Source: Myxococcales bacterium
GTDB taxonomy: Bacteria; Myxococcota_A; Polyangia; Polyangiales; Polyangiaceae
Reading direction: 5' to 3'
Length of the DNA: 64,000 nt
NCBI GenBank assembly: GCA_016712525.1
Contig: JADJQX010000007.1
Coordinates: 1,240,001-1,304,000 of the forward strand
Of the stretch, positions 18,311-28,841 are shown in pieces. The translations under genes and the position numbers were made by a program. The notes beneath the pieces were generated by a model. The model made no database searches and was not told where the DNA came from. It saw only the letters and a list, made by a program, of their open reading frames with translations. Numbering within the stretch: the first letter of the stretch is position 1; every line of letters starts with the position of its first letter.

Positions 18311-20484
18311 GGCCCCCCCCAACGTACGGCGAGCAGGTGCGCCCCGAGGGCCACGACGAACGCGGCCACGACGACAGAATGGGCGACCGGGAGACCACGA
18401 ACCCACGCGCCACCGAGCCCCCGTGCAGAGAGCGCCCTCCCTTCGACGGCGAGGTCGATCAGCGTGTCGAGCCCCGCGAGCTTTCCGGAGCCTCGCCCCT
18501 CGAGCATGGCGTCGGCTTCGGAGCGGAGGCGCCGCTTCTCGGCGGACAGGGACCGCCCGGACACGAGGAGCGCTAGGCCCCCGAGGCGCAGCCCTATGTA
18601 CGGGCGCAGAAGGATTTCGTAAATCTTCTTTACCACATCGCTTCGCCCGCTGAGCGTTTGGAAGAGCATCCGCTCGTTCTCGACGCGGCGCCGAGGGAGA
18701 TCTTCGGGGAGCGCCCCGTCACGTTCGACGCGCGCGAGCATCGGGGGAAGCACGGCGTACGCGATCGTCGAGAGCCCCCCGAGGACGGACACGGCGATGA
18801 GGGCTAGGAACGCGAGACGACCGGTCGTGGAGCTCGATGCGGTGAGGGCGTGCCCCACCGTCGCCGAGGTAGCAGCCGTGCCGATCGCCACGTGGGCCAC
18901 GTAGTGGAGACGTGTCCTCCCGGTACGCTCCGAAGGACGACCGCGCTTCTTGGCGACGTACGCGAGCGCCGCTCCCGAGAGCACGAGCGCGACGAGCCCG
19001 GCCGTGGGCGCCGACACCCGCGTGAACGGAAACCCGCCCGCGACGGCAGCGCCGAGGACGACCCATGGCCAAAGGAGGGCACGTCCCTCCGGGGCGACGA
19101 TGGAGCTCCCGTCCGCGCCGCCGAGGACCGGGGAATCGCTCGGGTCGACACGCGCGATGGCCTCGACGGGGCACGACGACACACACGCCGGCCCATGCCC
19201 CGTCCCCTCGCACAGGTCGCATTTGACCGCGACCTCCGAGAAGCCCGTCGCCGCTTTGCTCTCGGGGCTCCTCGGCACGAGGCTCACGTTCTCCCATGGG
19301 CACGCGCGAACACAGTTGCCGCAGCCGGTGCACAGCGCAGGCTCGATCCGGACCTCCCCGCGACCGTCACGGCGAATGGCCCCCGTCGGACAGTCTCGGA
19401 GGCACGCGGGGTTTTTGCAGTGCTGACAACTGTTCGGGAGGAGCAGGCTCGCGGCCTCCCTGGCGGTCCCGGGCTTTCCCCCCTCTCGAACCACCGGCAG
19501 GAGCAGCTTGTCACCGCGCCGCGTGAGCCTCGGCACACCGTCGTCGTGTGCGCTCCCACACGAAACCACACAGTGGCCGCATCGGACGCACGCGTCTTGG
19601 TCGATGACGAGGAGCGAGCGAGCGATGGTCACGCGGTAGAGGTCCTCGACCACGTGGGCCGTCGTGCCCGTCTTCGTGGGCGCGCGGCGCGGGAGCCGGC
19701 CGCGCCGGAGGACGTCGAGATCTCCACGTCCGCGCGCGACGATCTCGCAGAAACGAGCCGATGGAAACACGGCCAGCGTCGAGGGCCCCGCGGCGTAGAG
19801 CGTCACGTCCAGGGCGCCCCGGTCGGGCTCGCACACGACGTCGCCCGCGCCGACGTACCCCGTCGGCACCGGCTTGGCCTCGGGGCCGACGTCCGAGATC
19901 CCGACGAGGCCGTCGATCACGAGCCACGCACGGGTCGCGGGGTCGGTCGGCCTCGCGACGATCTCTCCTCGCTCGTGGGCGCGAACGACGGCGAGGTCGA
20001 GGAGCTCTCCCCGTGATGTGTCGTCGAGCCCCTCGAGGAGGCCCGATGCCTCGAGGCGGCGCTCGAGCAAACGCCGGCGCGCGGCGCGGACGGTCTTCTC
20101 GAGCAGATCCTGGCCGCCCGCCCGGACGAGGGCCCGCTCGAGGACCACGAAGGGGATTTCGGCGATCTCGCTCGCCCCGACCGCGAAGGCGTCGGCGTGG
20201 CGAACGGCCGACGGACCGAGGACGGCCTCCTCTCCGGTCACCTCGAACCCTCGGACCACCCGCTCCGACACACGGGCGGCCGCGCCCCGTCTCTCGAGCT
20301 CGACCACACGGAGCGCTCCGGAGATCACGACGAACACGGCGTCGGCGGCGTCTCCCGTCGCGTAGAGGCGCTCCCCCGACGCGCGTGCGACGACCCGACC
20401 GGCCGAGCCGACGTCACTCCGCCCGCGCGCGTCGAGGCCACGGAGGAGAGCCGCACGGAAAACGAGCGGATCGAGCGTCGTCAT
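18307..20484 (-). CDS. Double cyclic-nucleotide-binding domain fused to four-cluster ferredoxin and membrane domain
   Basis: A 725-residue fusion. Residues 25-130 and 150-260 resemble two CRP-type cyclic-nucleotide-binding beta rolls, without a DNA-binding helix-turn-helix. Residues 295-440 carry four 4Fe-4S motifs of the NrfC/DmsB type: Cys299-302-305-309, Cys353-356-361-365, Cys385-388-391-395 and Cys422-425-434-438. From about 470 there are four to five hydrophobic segments, ending in a helix at the C-terminus. The start at 20484 overlaps the upstream stop (ATGA) and its own stop overlaps the next start (GTGA). I infer an electron-transfer subunit gated by a small nucleotide or similar ligand. 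The conserved phosphate-binding Arg of true cNMP sites is not obvious, so ligand binding is unproven. Confidence 0.85.
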   Translation of the reverse strand: MTTLDPLVFRAALLRGLDARGRSDVGSAGRVVARASGERLYATGDAADAVFVVISGALRVVELERRGAAARVSERVVRGFEVTGEEAVLGPSAVRHADAFAVGASEIAEIPFVVLERALVRAGGQDLLEKTVRAARRRLLERRLEASGLLEGLDDTSRGELLDLAVVRAHERGEIVARPTDPATRAWLVIDGLVGISDVGPEAKPVPTGYVGAGDVVCEPDRGALDVTLYAAGPSTLAVFPSARFCEIVARGRGDLDVLRRGRLPRRAPTKTGTTAHVVEDLYRVTIARSLLVIDQDACVRCGHCVVSCGSAHDDGVPRLTRRGDKLLLPVVREGGKPGTAREAASLLLPNSCQHCKNPACLRDCPTGAIRRDGRGEVRIEPALCTGCGNCVRACPWENVSLVPRSPESKAATGFSEVAVKCDLCEGTGHGPACVSSCPVEAIARVDPSDSPVLGGADGSSIVAPEGRALLWPWVVLGAAVAGGFPFTRVSAPTAGLVALVLSGAALAYVAKKRGRPSERTGRTRLHYVAHVAIGTAATSATVGHALTASSSTTGRLAFLALIAVSVLGGLSTIAYAVLPPMLARVERDGALPEDLPRRRVENERMLFQTLSGRSDVVKKIYEILLRPYIGLRLGGLALLVSGRSLSAEKRRLRSEADAMLEGRGSGKLAGLDTLIDLAVEGRALSARGLGGAWVRGLPVAHSVVVAAFVVALGAHLLAVRWGGP

Positions 20485-23474
20485 TCGATCTTCGCGCTCG
20501 CCTTGCCGATGTCCACGACGTCGATCCGCGAGAGCATCGCCACGTCGACCTGTGGCCCCGAGGGCCGCGCCCCCCGCGCCGCCTGCTCCGCCTCGTACGC
20601 CGCGAACGCCCGCACCAGGAACGGCGGGAAGCTGCGAAATCGAAGCTTCGCTTCGACGCGGTACGGACCTTGGTGTGCTCCCGTGTCGAGCACGTAGGTG
20701 TACGTGAGCGGCACGCCCGGCGGCGCGGATCGGGTGTCGACGATCGCGTCGGGGGCCTTCGCGGTGCCCCGATCCGCGTCGAGCGCGCCGATGGGGAAGT
20801 AGGTCTCGAAGAGCTCTTCGCCCCCCGAGAGGTTCGAGCGGCACTCGCCCGTCTCGGGGTCGTAGGGCGCGTCCTCGTAACGGTCGGCGCGTGTCCTCCC
20901 CTGGCCCGGGCCCGGCTGGCATCGCCCCTTTCCGTCGACGAAGCCGATGCAGCGAACACATCGCAAGAACCCGTTCTGGAGGTTCACGAGGCCTCGGCCT
21001 CGGAAGGACGTACCGCCGAGCCTCGGGCTCGGGCTCCAGTCGGGCACGTCCGGCCCATCGACGACATCGGCCCCGAAGACCCCCAAGGGGCGACCGTCGG
21101 GATCCTCGTCGCGGCCGAACGTGCGGCCCTGGCCGCGCCCCTGTCCGACCACGTCGCGCACGTTGACGCGGAGAAAACGCTTGTCGTGGAGGTCGTCTCC
21201 GGGCCCGTCGACGCGGCCGACCTCGTACACGACGTCTCCGCGAGCATCGAGCACCCGGAGCTCGACCCACACCTCCCGCTCCTGGCTGAAGCCGGCCGGG
21301 ACGCGATGACCGGCGCCGACGTTCTCGAGCACGACGGGGACCTCGAGGGTGCGCCCCGTGCGACGAGGCCCCTCGATGGCGAAGCGGAACGAACGAGCGA
21401 GCAGGAGATCGCGGCGCGGGCGCAAGCCGAGCGGGACACCTCGCGCATCGAGCGCTCGATCGTTCGCGAACGACAGGTCGAAGCTCGGCGTGAGAGGCAC
21501 GTCCACGCTCGTGAAGTAGTGAGAAAATATTTTGTCTTTTCGGGCACTTCCACCCGACACAAACCCGCTCGCGTACTCCCCCGGGGCCCGCTGCACGAGC
21601 CTGTGCCCGGGCGGACAGGCGTCGCTTCGTTCGGCCGGGCGCGTCGGCGCTCCGGGCTCGCAGACCGCCGGGAAGGTGCTCATGTGGCAGTCCTGGCAGG
21701 TCGCGGCGCGTCTCCCCGCGGCTTCTTCGGTCGAGGCCCACGCGCGCCATTCGGAGTAGCCGTTGCGTAGCCGCTTGAAGTGCTCGCCTCTCTCCTTCCC
21801 GATCACGTCGGTGCCGAACAACCGAACGTCGTGGCAGCTCCCGCACAGCTCGCTCGATCGGCCGTACGCCTTGGCCGACGCGGACGGGGCGCCGTGGGGA
21901 CGCGCGCCTTGGCCGCGCCCGTCGAGGAACGAGGAGAGCTCGATCCGATAGCCGCTGTTCGCGATCCCGAACCGCCCATCGGCGTCCTCGGGCCTCGCGA
22001 AGAAGACGTTGCCCGTTCGCGCGGACGTCCAGGACGGATTTCCCTCGTAGCCTCCGGAGCCGTGCGTGCCCACGGGGCCGACCGTCGCATGGCACGCTTG
22101 GCACGAGATCCCCTCGAGCGCCTCGGCCGAGAACATGTCGATGAGAGGTCGTCGCGACGATGCGTTGCCAAAGGCCGACCACGGCGGCACGGACGGTCGG
22201 ACCGACTCGGTCGGGGCGTGGCAACGAATGCACCATCCCTCTCCTCCCGATCCCGTGACCGAGAGCCCCGACCGCTCGTCCGTGCACACGTCGGCCCCGC
22301 GAGAGCGCAGCGCACCGGGACCGTTCGGGCAGCGCGCGTCGCGCCCGTTCTGCTCTTCGACCACGCTCTCGAGCGCGCCGAAGAGCGGGCTCCGCGACGC
22401 GTGCGCCATGACGGACCTTTGCCATTCGGACACCTCGCGCGCGTGGCAGGGGGCGCAGTCGGCGGCGCGGGCCCGGGTGAGCGGCGCGCCCTGCGCCATG
22501 GCCACCGGGACGGGGTCGACGCGAAGCGCCGAAGAGCGTGCGAGGAGCCCCGTGACGAGCGCGGCGAGAGCCACCCCCACGGGCGCCAACACCCATATCC
22601 GCCGCTTCACCGGCAGGTGACGAGCAGGCCGTGATGGTGTCGACACGGCCGCCGGGGGCGCCTTTCGCCCCTCCGAGGGCGCACGATCTCCGCGTGCTCG
22701 TCGACCGGTCGCGATCGCCTCGAGCCTCCGCGCGACATCGGCCGCGGAGCGAGGACGCGCGTCCGGCCGGGGATCGAGCAGCTCGAGCACGAGCGACTGG
22801 AGCCCTGGCGGCAGACGGCTCGCAACCTCGGATGGGAACGGGGCCGGATCGTGTGCGGCGAGGTTCTGTGCCTCGAGCCGCCCCACGCCGGCGAACGGGT
22901 GAGCCCCCGTCGCCGCGCGGTACACGAGCAGTCCGAGCGCGTACCGATTCGAGGCGGCGTCGGGCGCACGACCGCTCGCGACCTCGGGGGAGTCCCACCG
23001 GCTCGCCCCCTCGCGAGCGGAAGGGTCCGCGGGCATGCCGGCGAGAGCCCGATAGAGCGCGTCGGCTCGCAGGGAGATCCGCCCCTCGAAGCGGCTCACG
23101 TCCCGCGGCCGCAGAGGCCCAGGGAAGAGCGCGCTACGTTCGCACGCGGCGAGCGCCCTAGCGAGGCTCGTCGCGAGCTCGAGCGGGTCGACCTCGGGTC
23201 GGTCCTCGAGGGTCGGAGCGCCGGGCTCGCGTACGAGCCAAGGCCCCTCCGCGTCGACTCCGGCGGCGCGGATGCCGAACAGACCGGCCACCGAGAGGGA
23301 GTAGATGCGCTCGGCTCGCGCGTGGTCGGCGGAGCCAAAGCGCACGAGCTCGACGCCCTCGCCGAGCTCTGCGACGCGCACCTCTCCACACACGACGATG
23401 GAGGCGCCCTCGACGTTGGGCGCGGCGACCCTCGGGAGGCCCCGGCCGGGGGCGAGCTCGGACAGGGGGCTCAC
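20481..23474 (-). CDS. Pseudokinase-pentaheme cytochrome c transmembrane fusion
   Basis: A 997-residue protein with an unusual architecture. Residues 1-255 match a Ser/Thr kinase fold in the C-lobe (DSPEVASGRAPDAASNRYAL at 161-180 aligns with the APE to helix F region; LLDPRPDARPRSAADV near 232 with the kinase end). The catalytic HRD is replaced by PGPLRP (118-123) and DFG by LRAD, so it should be inactive. A membrane helix spans 293-312. The outer part has five CxxCH heme sites (Cys340, 415, 458, 544, 593); the first is followed by a tryptophan and HA spacing like cytochrome c554-type proteins. The rest is beta-rich. The GTG start has GAGG four bases upstream. It is the center of the redox operon. 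Confidence 0.85.
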   Translation of the reverse strand: MSPLSELAPGRGLPRVAAPNVEGASIVVCGEVRVAELGEGVELVRFGSADHARAERIYSLSVAGLFGIRAAGVDAEGPWLVREPGAPTLEDRPEVDPLELATSLARALAACERSALFPGPLRPRDVSRFEGRISLRADALYRALAGMPADPSAREGASRWDSPEVASGRAPDAASNRYALGLLVYRAATGAHPFAGVGRLEAQNLAAHDPAPFPSEVASRLPPGLQSLVLELLDPRPDARPRSAADVARRLEAIATGRRARGDRAPSEGRKAPPAAVSTPSRPARHLPVKRRIWVLAPVGVALAALVTGLLARSSALRVDPVPVAMAQGAPLTRARAADCAPCHAREVSEWQRSVMAHASRSPLFGALESVVEEQNGRDARCPNGPGALRSRGADVCTDERSGLSVTGSGGEGWCIRCHAPTESVRPSVPPWSAFGNASSRRPLIDMFSAEALEGISCQACHATVGPVGTHGSGGYEGNPSWTSARTGNVFFARPEDADGRFGIANSGYRIELSSFLDGRGQGARPHGAPSASAKAYGRSSELCGSCHDVRLFGTDVIGKERGEHFKRLRNGYSEWRAWASTEEAAGRRAATCQDCHMSTFPAVCEPGAPTRPAERSDACPPGHRLVQRAPGEYASGFVSGGSARKDKIFSHYFTSVDVPLTPSFDLSFANDRALDARGVPLGLRPRRDLLLARSFRFAIEGPRRTGRTLEVPVVLENVGAGHRVPAGFSQEREVWVELRVLDARGDVVYEVGRVDGPGDDLHDKRFLRVNVRDVVGQGRGQGRTFGRDEDPDGRPLGVFGADVVDGPDVPDWSPSPRLGGTSFRGRGLVNLQNGFLRCVRCIGFVDGKGRCQPGPGQGRTRADRYEDAPYDPETGECRSNLSGGEELFETYFPIGALDADRGTAKAPDAIVDTRSAPPGVPLTYTYVLDTGAHQGPYRVEAKLRFRSFPPFLVRAFAAYEAEQAARGARPSGPQVDVAMLSRIDVVDIGKASAKIE

Positions 23475-23480
23475 GGGGCC

Positions 23481-24656
<1,176 letters not shown>

Positions 24657-24704
24657 AGGCCCCTCCGTACGCACCGCGTCCCCATTCGATCTCCGCGAGG
24701 CACC

Positions 24705-24728
24705 GAAACTTGTTTCTCTCGTAGTTTC
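24705..24728. promoter_or_regulatory. Inverted repeat upstream of the kinase operon
   Basis: GAAACT and AGTTTC arms (6 bp each) are separated by 12 bp in the 78-bp gap between the Nudix gene stop and the kinase start. AGGCAC also occurs as a direct repeat on both sides. It lies 49 to 72 bp before the kinase start codon and could be an operator or a weak stem. There is no U tract, so I do not call it a terminator. Confidence 0.35.
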
Positions 24729-24734
24729 AGGCAC

Positions 24735-25220
24735 TTACTCAAAGTGAAACGGGGCACCGTCGCGGGCGCAGGCCAGCATCTCGGCCATCCCCATGGTGCC
24801 GAGATCGGGCAGCTCGTCGTCCGCGAAGAGGCGGGCCTCGAGGATCTCGAGGGGGTTCGACGGGTCTTTGACGGGCGCTTGGATCGTGCATCGAACGACG
24901 ACCGTGATCGCGTGGAACCGTGGGTCGCGATCGGGCCTCGAGAAGACCCCCGTGACACGCTCGAAGGTCGACGCGACGACCCCGGCCTCCTCTTCGAGCT
25001 CCCGCGGATACGACGCGGCGAGAGTCTCGCCCCACTCGACCGTACCGCCGGGGAGGGCCCAGGTGCCCGTGTCGGCGCGGCGAATGAGGAGCCATCGGCC
25101 GTCGGTCGTCCGACCGGCCACCGCAACGCCGACGACGGGCCTCCGGAGGATGTGTCGCGCAAGCTCCTTGGCGATGGTGAGCGCGCCCTTCGGCAAGCGC
25201 GAAAAGAGTCCCTTGGCCAT
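24735..25220 (-). CDS. Nudix hydrolase
   Basis: A 161-residue hydrolase of nucleoside diphosphates linked to another group. The Nudix box is complete between Gly59 and Val81 (GTVEWGE, then seven residues, then RELEEEAGV), so metal and water activation are intact. The N-terminal 25 residues are basic and amphipathic. WALPGGTVEWGE is typical of MutT-like members, but the substrate cannot be told from sequence. It is on the same strand as the kinase operon, 78 bp upstream of it, and divergent from the FAH gene. Confidence 0.92.
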   Translation of the reverse strand: MAKGLFSRLPKGALTIAKELARHILRRPVVGVAVAGRTTDGRWLLIRRADTGTWALPGGTVEWGETLAASYPRELEEEAGVVASTFERVTGVFSRPDRDPRFHAITVVVRCTIQAPVKDPSNPLEILEARLFADDELPDLGTMGMAEMLACARDGAPFHFE

Positions 25221-25316
25221 GGCCCCACTCTACCGCGAAGGCCCGCGGCTCCTCGAAAATCCCGAGCGAGGCTCGCGTTTGGCCCGGTGCGCCCGTGTCG
25301 TGGTAAAGACCGGCGC

Positions 25317-26327
25317 GTGAAGCTCGCAACCTTCCTCGAGAACGAAACCCAGGTCCCTGCCCTCGTCGTCGTCGATGGGGGCTCGACGAAGCTCGTGCAC
25401 CTGCCCTCCGCGTTCGCGTGGATCGAACGCGAGGCCGGCCGTCCGAGCGGGGCGTCCGAGATCGCCCGCACGTACGGAGAGAGCGTGCTCGGGTTCGTGG
25501 AGCGGGGCTCCGTCACGCGCGACGCCGCGAACACGATCCTCTCGGCTCACGCGGCGGGCAAGCTCCCGTCCGAGCTGCTCGTCCCCGAAGCCGGGCAAAA
25601 GCTCCTCGCGCCGATCCCGCGCCCGCCGTCCATGCGGGACGGCTACGCGTTCCGGCAGCACGTCGAGACGGCACGGCGAAACCGCGGGCTCGAGATGATC
25701 CCCGAGTTCGACATGTTTCCGGTCTTCTACTTCACGAACCATCAGGCCGTCGTGGGCCCAGGCCCGGTCGCCGTGAGGGAGCTCGCGCGCGAGAAGCTCG
25801 ACTTCGAGCTCGAGGCCGCGATCGTCGTCGGAAAGAAGGGGCGCGACCTCACCCCCGAGACCGCGGACGACTTCGTCTTCGGCATGACGATCATGAACGA
25901 CTTTTCCGCCCGGGTCCTCCAGATGGAAGAGATGAAGCTTTCGCTCGGCCCCGCGAAGGGCAAAGACTTCGCGACGGGCCTCGGGCCTTACCTCGTCACC
26001 CTCGACGAGCTCGCAGCGCGCTCCAAGAAGACGCCGAAGGGGCTCGTCTTCGACCTCGAGATGCGAGGCCTCGTGAACGGGACGCGCGTGTCGACCGGCA
26101 ACGTGAAAGACATGACGTTCACGTTCGCCGAGATCCTCTCGCGCGTGAGCTACGGCGTCGACGTGTACCCTGGTGACGTCATCGGGTCGGGCACGTGCGG
26201 AACCGGCTGTTTCCTCGAGCTGAACGGCTCGAAAATCACGCAAAATCAATGGCTTATGCCAGGCGACTCCGTCGACCTCGAGATCGACGGGCTCGGCCGG
26301 CTCTCGAACACCATCGTCGCGGCCTGA
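25317..26327 (+). CDS. Fumarylacetoacetate hydrolase family protein
   Basis: Predicted C-C bond hydrolase or decarboxylase/isomerase of the FAH superfamily, 336 residues. A GTG at 25317 was chosen; upstream in-frame sequence is antisense to the kinase and Nudix genes. Family features are GYAFRQHVETARRNRG (about 107-122), the metal-binding LDFELEAAIVVGKKG (two acidic ligands), FGMTIMNDFSARVLQ, GKDFATGLGPYLVT and DVIGSGTCGTGCFLE near the end. The active-site His123-like position of true FAH is not certain, so the substrate is open (aromatic degradation or keto-acid turnover). Convergent with the hydrolase that follows. Confidence 0.85.
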   Translation: MKLATFLENETQVPALVVVDGGSTKLVHLPSAFAWIEREAGRPSGASEIARTYGESVLGFVERGSVTRDAANTILSAHAAGKLPSELLVPEAGQKLLAPIPRPPSMRDGYAFRQHVETARRNRGLEMIPEFDMFPVFYFTNHQAVVGPGPVAVRELAREKLDFELEAAIVVGKKGRDLTPETADDFVFGMTIMNDFSARVLQMEEMKLSLGPAKGKDFATGLGPYLVTLDELAARSKKTPKGLVFDLEMRGLVNGTRVSTGNVKDMTFTFAEILSRVSYGVDVYPGDVIGSGTCGTGCFLELNGSKITQNQWLMPGDSVDLEIDGLGRLSNTIVAA

Positions 26328-26353
26328 CCGAGCGGCGCCGAGCCTCGGCGCGA

Positions 26354-27349
26354 TCACCGGGCGTGGCGCGCGAGGTGATCCGTCGCGCGACGGACGGCCC
26401 ACGGCGTGACGAAGCTCGCCTCGTCGAGGCCGGCGAACCACCCGATGTGCCCGCCTTCGCGCGACATTTCGAGGTCCAGCGCGAGGCTCGCGTCGCGCAG
26501 GCTCGCGCGCACGAGCGCCCCGGGCACCATCGGGTCATCATGGGCGTGGATGACTCGCGTGGGAACGGCAACACGAGAGAGGGAGGGGCGAGCGCTCGCG
26601 GCGGCCCAATACGCGTCGACCGACGCGAAGCCGTACACGGGCAGCACCACCTTCGCGTCGTACTCGCGAAACGAGCCGAGGCGAGACAACCCCGCCGCAT
26701 CGAACGTGGCGCGGTCCGGGTGAAGCCTCGCGAACGCGCGGGCCTGGCGAACGAGCCCACGAAGCACGTGGAACCGGTACGGGAGGCGCGCGGGCGCGTC
26801 CATGTGCGGACCTATCGAGGTGTAGTCGAAGGGCGCCGAAATCGTCGCGGCCGCGGCCACGAGCGACGGCCCACGCTCCGCGAGCTCCCCGAGCAGCTTC
26901 ATCACCAGGTTCCCTCCCCCGGAGAAGCCCAAGAGGACGACCGAGCTTATGCGGTCGTCGCTCCGAAGAACGTCGACGACGTGCAGGACGTCGCCCGTGA
27001 GACCGGCATGGTAGAGCGCCGGCGCCTCCGCGACGCTCGCGCCCGCGCCGCGCATCGACATCCGCGCGACGTGGAACCCGTCGCGATGGAGCGCGACCGC
27101 CGCACGGACCACGTACCGCGACGCGAGATCTCCCCCGATCCCGTGCACGATGACGACCGCAGGGCGCCTCCCCTTCGCGAGCCACAGATCGGCGTGCAGG
27201 TGACCGCGAAGGCTGCCATGAGCGATGGGGAGCCTCAGGGGCTCGTGCTCGGAAGGGCGGAACCCGCGCGGTGGGCAGTAGAACGGCGCGGCGGCGCCGA
27301 GGGTCTGCACGTGCCCGTTCGCGAGGAGGCCGGTGAGGACGCGCCTCAT
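26354..27349 (-). CDS. YheT-like alpha/beta hydrolase
   Basis: A 331-residue esterase-like hydrolase. NGHVQTL near the N-terminus and VIVHGIGGD with the SRYV stretch are typical of the YheT/ABHD family. The nucleophile is Ser143 in GFSGGGN, the acid is in HAHDDPMV (Asp271 or 272) and the histidine is His301 in REGGHIGW, so the triad is complete. No signal peptide is present; it is likely cytoplasmic or membrane-associated. It begins 7 bp after the stop of the upstream lipoprotein gene, in a run of four or more minus-strand genes. The substrate is unknown. Confidence 0.88.
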   Translation of the reverse strand: MRRVLTGLLANGHVQTLGAAAPFYCPPRGFRPSEHEPLRLPIAHGSLRGHLHADLWLAKGRRPAVVIVHGIGGDLASRYVVRAAVALHRDGFHVARMSMRGAGASVAEAPALYHAGLTGDVLHVVDVLRSDDRISSVVLLGFSGGGNLVMKLLGELAERGPSLVAAAATISAPFDYTSIGPHMDAPARLPYRFHVLRGLVRQARAFARLHPDRATFDAAGLSRLGSFREYDAKVVLPVYGFASVDAYWAAASARPSLSRVAVPTRVIHAHDDPMVPGALVRASLRDASLALDLEMSREGGHIGWFAGLDEASFVTPWAVRRATDHLARHAR

Positions 27350-27356
27350 CGCGCCT

Positions 27357-28841
27357 TCAGGGCGCGCACGCCGGCCGGACGACGTGCATGACAGCCGCGC
27401 CGATCGTCCCGTTGTAGCCCGTGACGACGCCGACCCCTGGCGCGGCCGCGGCCCCGTACACGTTGCCCGGCTGCAGCGCGAGCTCGGTCGCTTGGCCCAC
27501 GCCCGCGTCCCCGGCGCCCGCGTCGGCGGCGCCCGAAAGCGTGTAGAATGCAGCCGACAGCTTGGTGGTCGGGGTCGACGGCGTCGCGAACGTCGCGAAG
27601 ACGGTCTGATCGTCCGCGAACGCGATCGGGCCCGCCATGTTCTGGTAGTTCGGCGAGCCGGGGGCCGGGTACGTCGCCACGTCGACGAACTTGTCGCCCG
27701 CGAACGAGGTGTCCTTGTCGTCGTCGAGGATGACCGCGAGGCGGACGGCCGAGACGCTCCCGTTGAAGGGCGCGGTCGTCAGGTTGAGCGGCCATAGGGT
27801 CGCCACGGCCCCCTTTGCGCTCGCGGCGAACTGCCCGTTTCCGAAGTTGTACGAGTACTGCGGCCCGGGAGAGATGCCTTGGTCGACGCCGAACACGCCG
27901 CTCGCCGACCCGGCGCCCGTGAGGATCGAGAACGCCGGGGCGCCCGCGCCGCCGAGCTGCCGGATCGCCACGACGCGGTCGGCTCCCGAGGTCGCGATCA
28001 TCTGGTACGACTGCGCGGTCGCGACGGTGTTGAGCCCGATGGTGCCGGTGAAGGGTGGCTCGGCCACGGCGAACGCGTACCCGGGGCTCGTGTGACCGAG
28101 AAGGAGCTTGTCTCCCGCGGTCGGCAGGGCGACGTTGAATGCCTGCCCGTTGTACGACACGAGACGGGACTCGGCCTTGAGCTCGGCCGCGGGGTTCTGC
28201 GGGACGTCGAGCCACGCGACCGGTAGCCTGCGCTGGAGGCTCCCCGTGAGACCTCCGAGCATGTAGAGGCGGCGCCCGGACGCGAACATGTACGAGGGCA
28301 CGAACGGCGCGCCGCTCACCGAGAGAATGGTCTTGGGCAGGCCGGGCTCCTGGTAGAGGTACGCGTAGACGCCCGAGCTCGTCGACACGAACGCGAACGG
28401 AGGAATCACCGCGACCGAGCGGAGCGGCCCCGACACGGCGATGTTGTCGACGAGGCGAATCTCCTCCGTCCGCGGGAGCGGAAGAGGCGGCAGGCAGGCG
28501 TCGGCGGCCACGTCGCAGCGCGCGGCCCGGCATGGGTCAGCCTGAGGGCAGATCGCGTAGGCACACGTGCCTGACTCGCATTTCCCTTTGAGGCACGCCG
28601 AAGCCGCCTTGCAGTCCGCGTCGACCTTGCAGGATCCGACCGCGGAGCCGTCGATGCCGGCCTCGGTCGGGCGGACCACGTCGGGAACGGACGACTCGGG
28701 AGGCTCTCCGGTACCTGTGGGGAGAGGTGCGCTGTCGGCGCGACCGATGAGGCTCTCGTCGAGCCCGAGAGAGCAGCTCGCGAACGCGCCGGTGAGCGCC
28801 GTGCCCGCCAACGCCGCGAGCGCAAGAGAACGCCAGTTCAT
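27357..28841 (-). CDS. Lipoprotein with a Cys-rich N-terminal segment and beta-propeller-like body
   Basis: A 494-residue lipoprotein (lipobox FASC, lipidated Cys23). A Pro/Ser/Thr spacer (30-65) leads to a cysteine-rich stretch (about 70-115) with CKVDADCK, CLKGKCESGTCAY and further pairs, a layout common in surface lipoproteins of myxobacteria. The remaining 370 residues are Gly/Ala/Thr-rich and repeat beta-like patterns, which suggests a propeller or adhesin-like fold. No catalytic motif is visible. The start overlaps the stop of the upstream PEGA/TPR gene by 4 bp. I do not know the function; an outer-surface location is inferred from the lipobox. Confidence 0.75.
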   Translation of the reverse strand: MNWRSLALAALAGTALTGAFASCSLGLDESLIGRADSAPLPTGTGEPPESSVPDVVRPTEAGIDGSAVGSCKVDADCKAASACLKGKCESGTCAYAICPQADPCRAARCDVAADACLPPLPLPRTEEIRLVDNIAVSGPLRSVAVIPPFAFVSTSSGVYAYLYQEPGLPKTILSVSGAPFVPSYMFASGRRLYMLGGLTGSLQRRLPVAWLDVPQNPAAELKAESRLVSYNGQAFNVALPTAGDKLLLGHTSPGYAFAVAEPPFTGTIGLNTVATAQSYQMIATSGADRVVAIRQLGGAGAPAFSILTGAGSASGVFGVDQGISPGPQYSYNFGNGQFAASAKGAVATLWPLNLTTAPFNGSVSAVRLAVILDDDKDTSFAGDKFVDVATYPAPGSPNYQNMAGPIAFADDQTVFATFATPSTPTTKLSAAFYTLSGAADAGAGDAGVGQATELALQPGNVYGAAAAPGVGVVTGYNGTIGAAVMHVVRPACAP

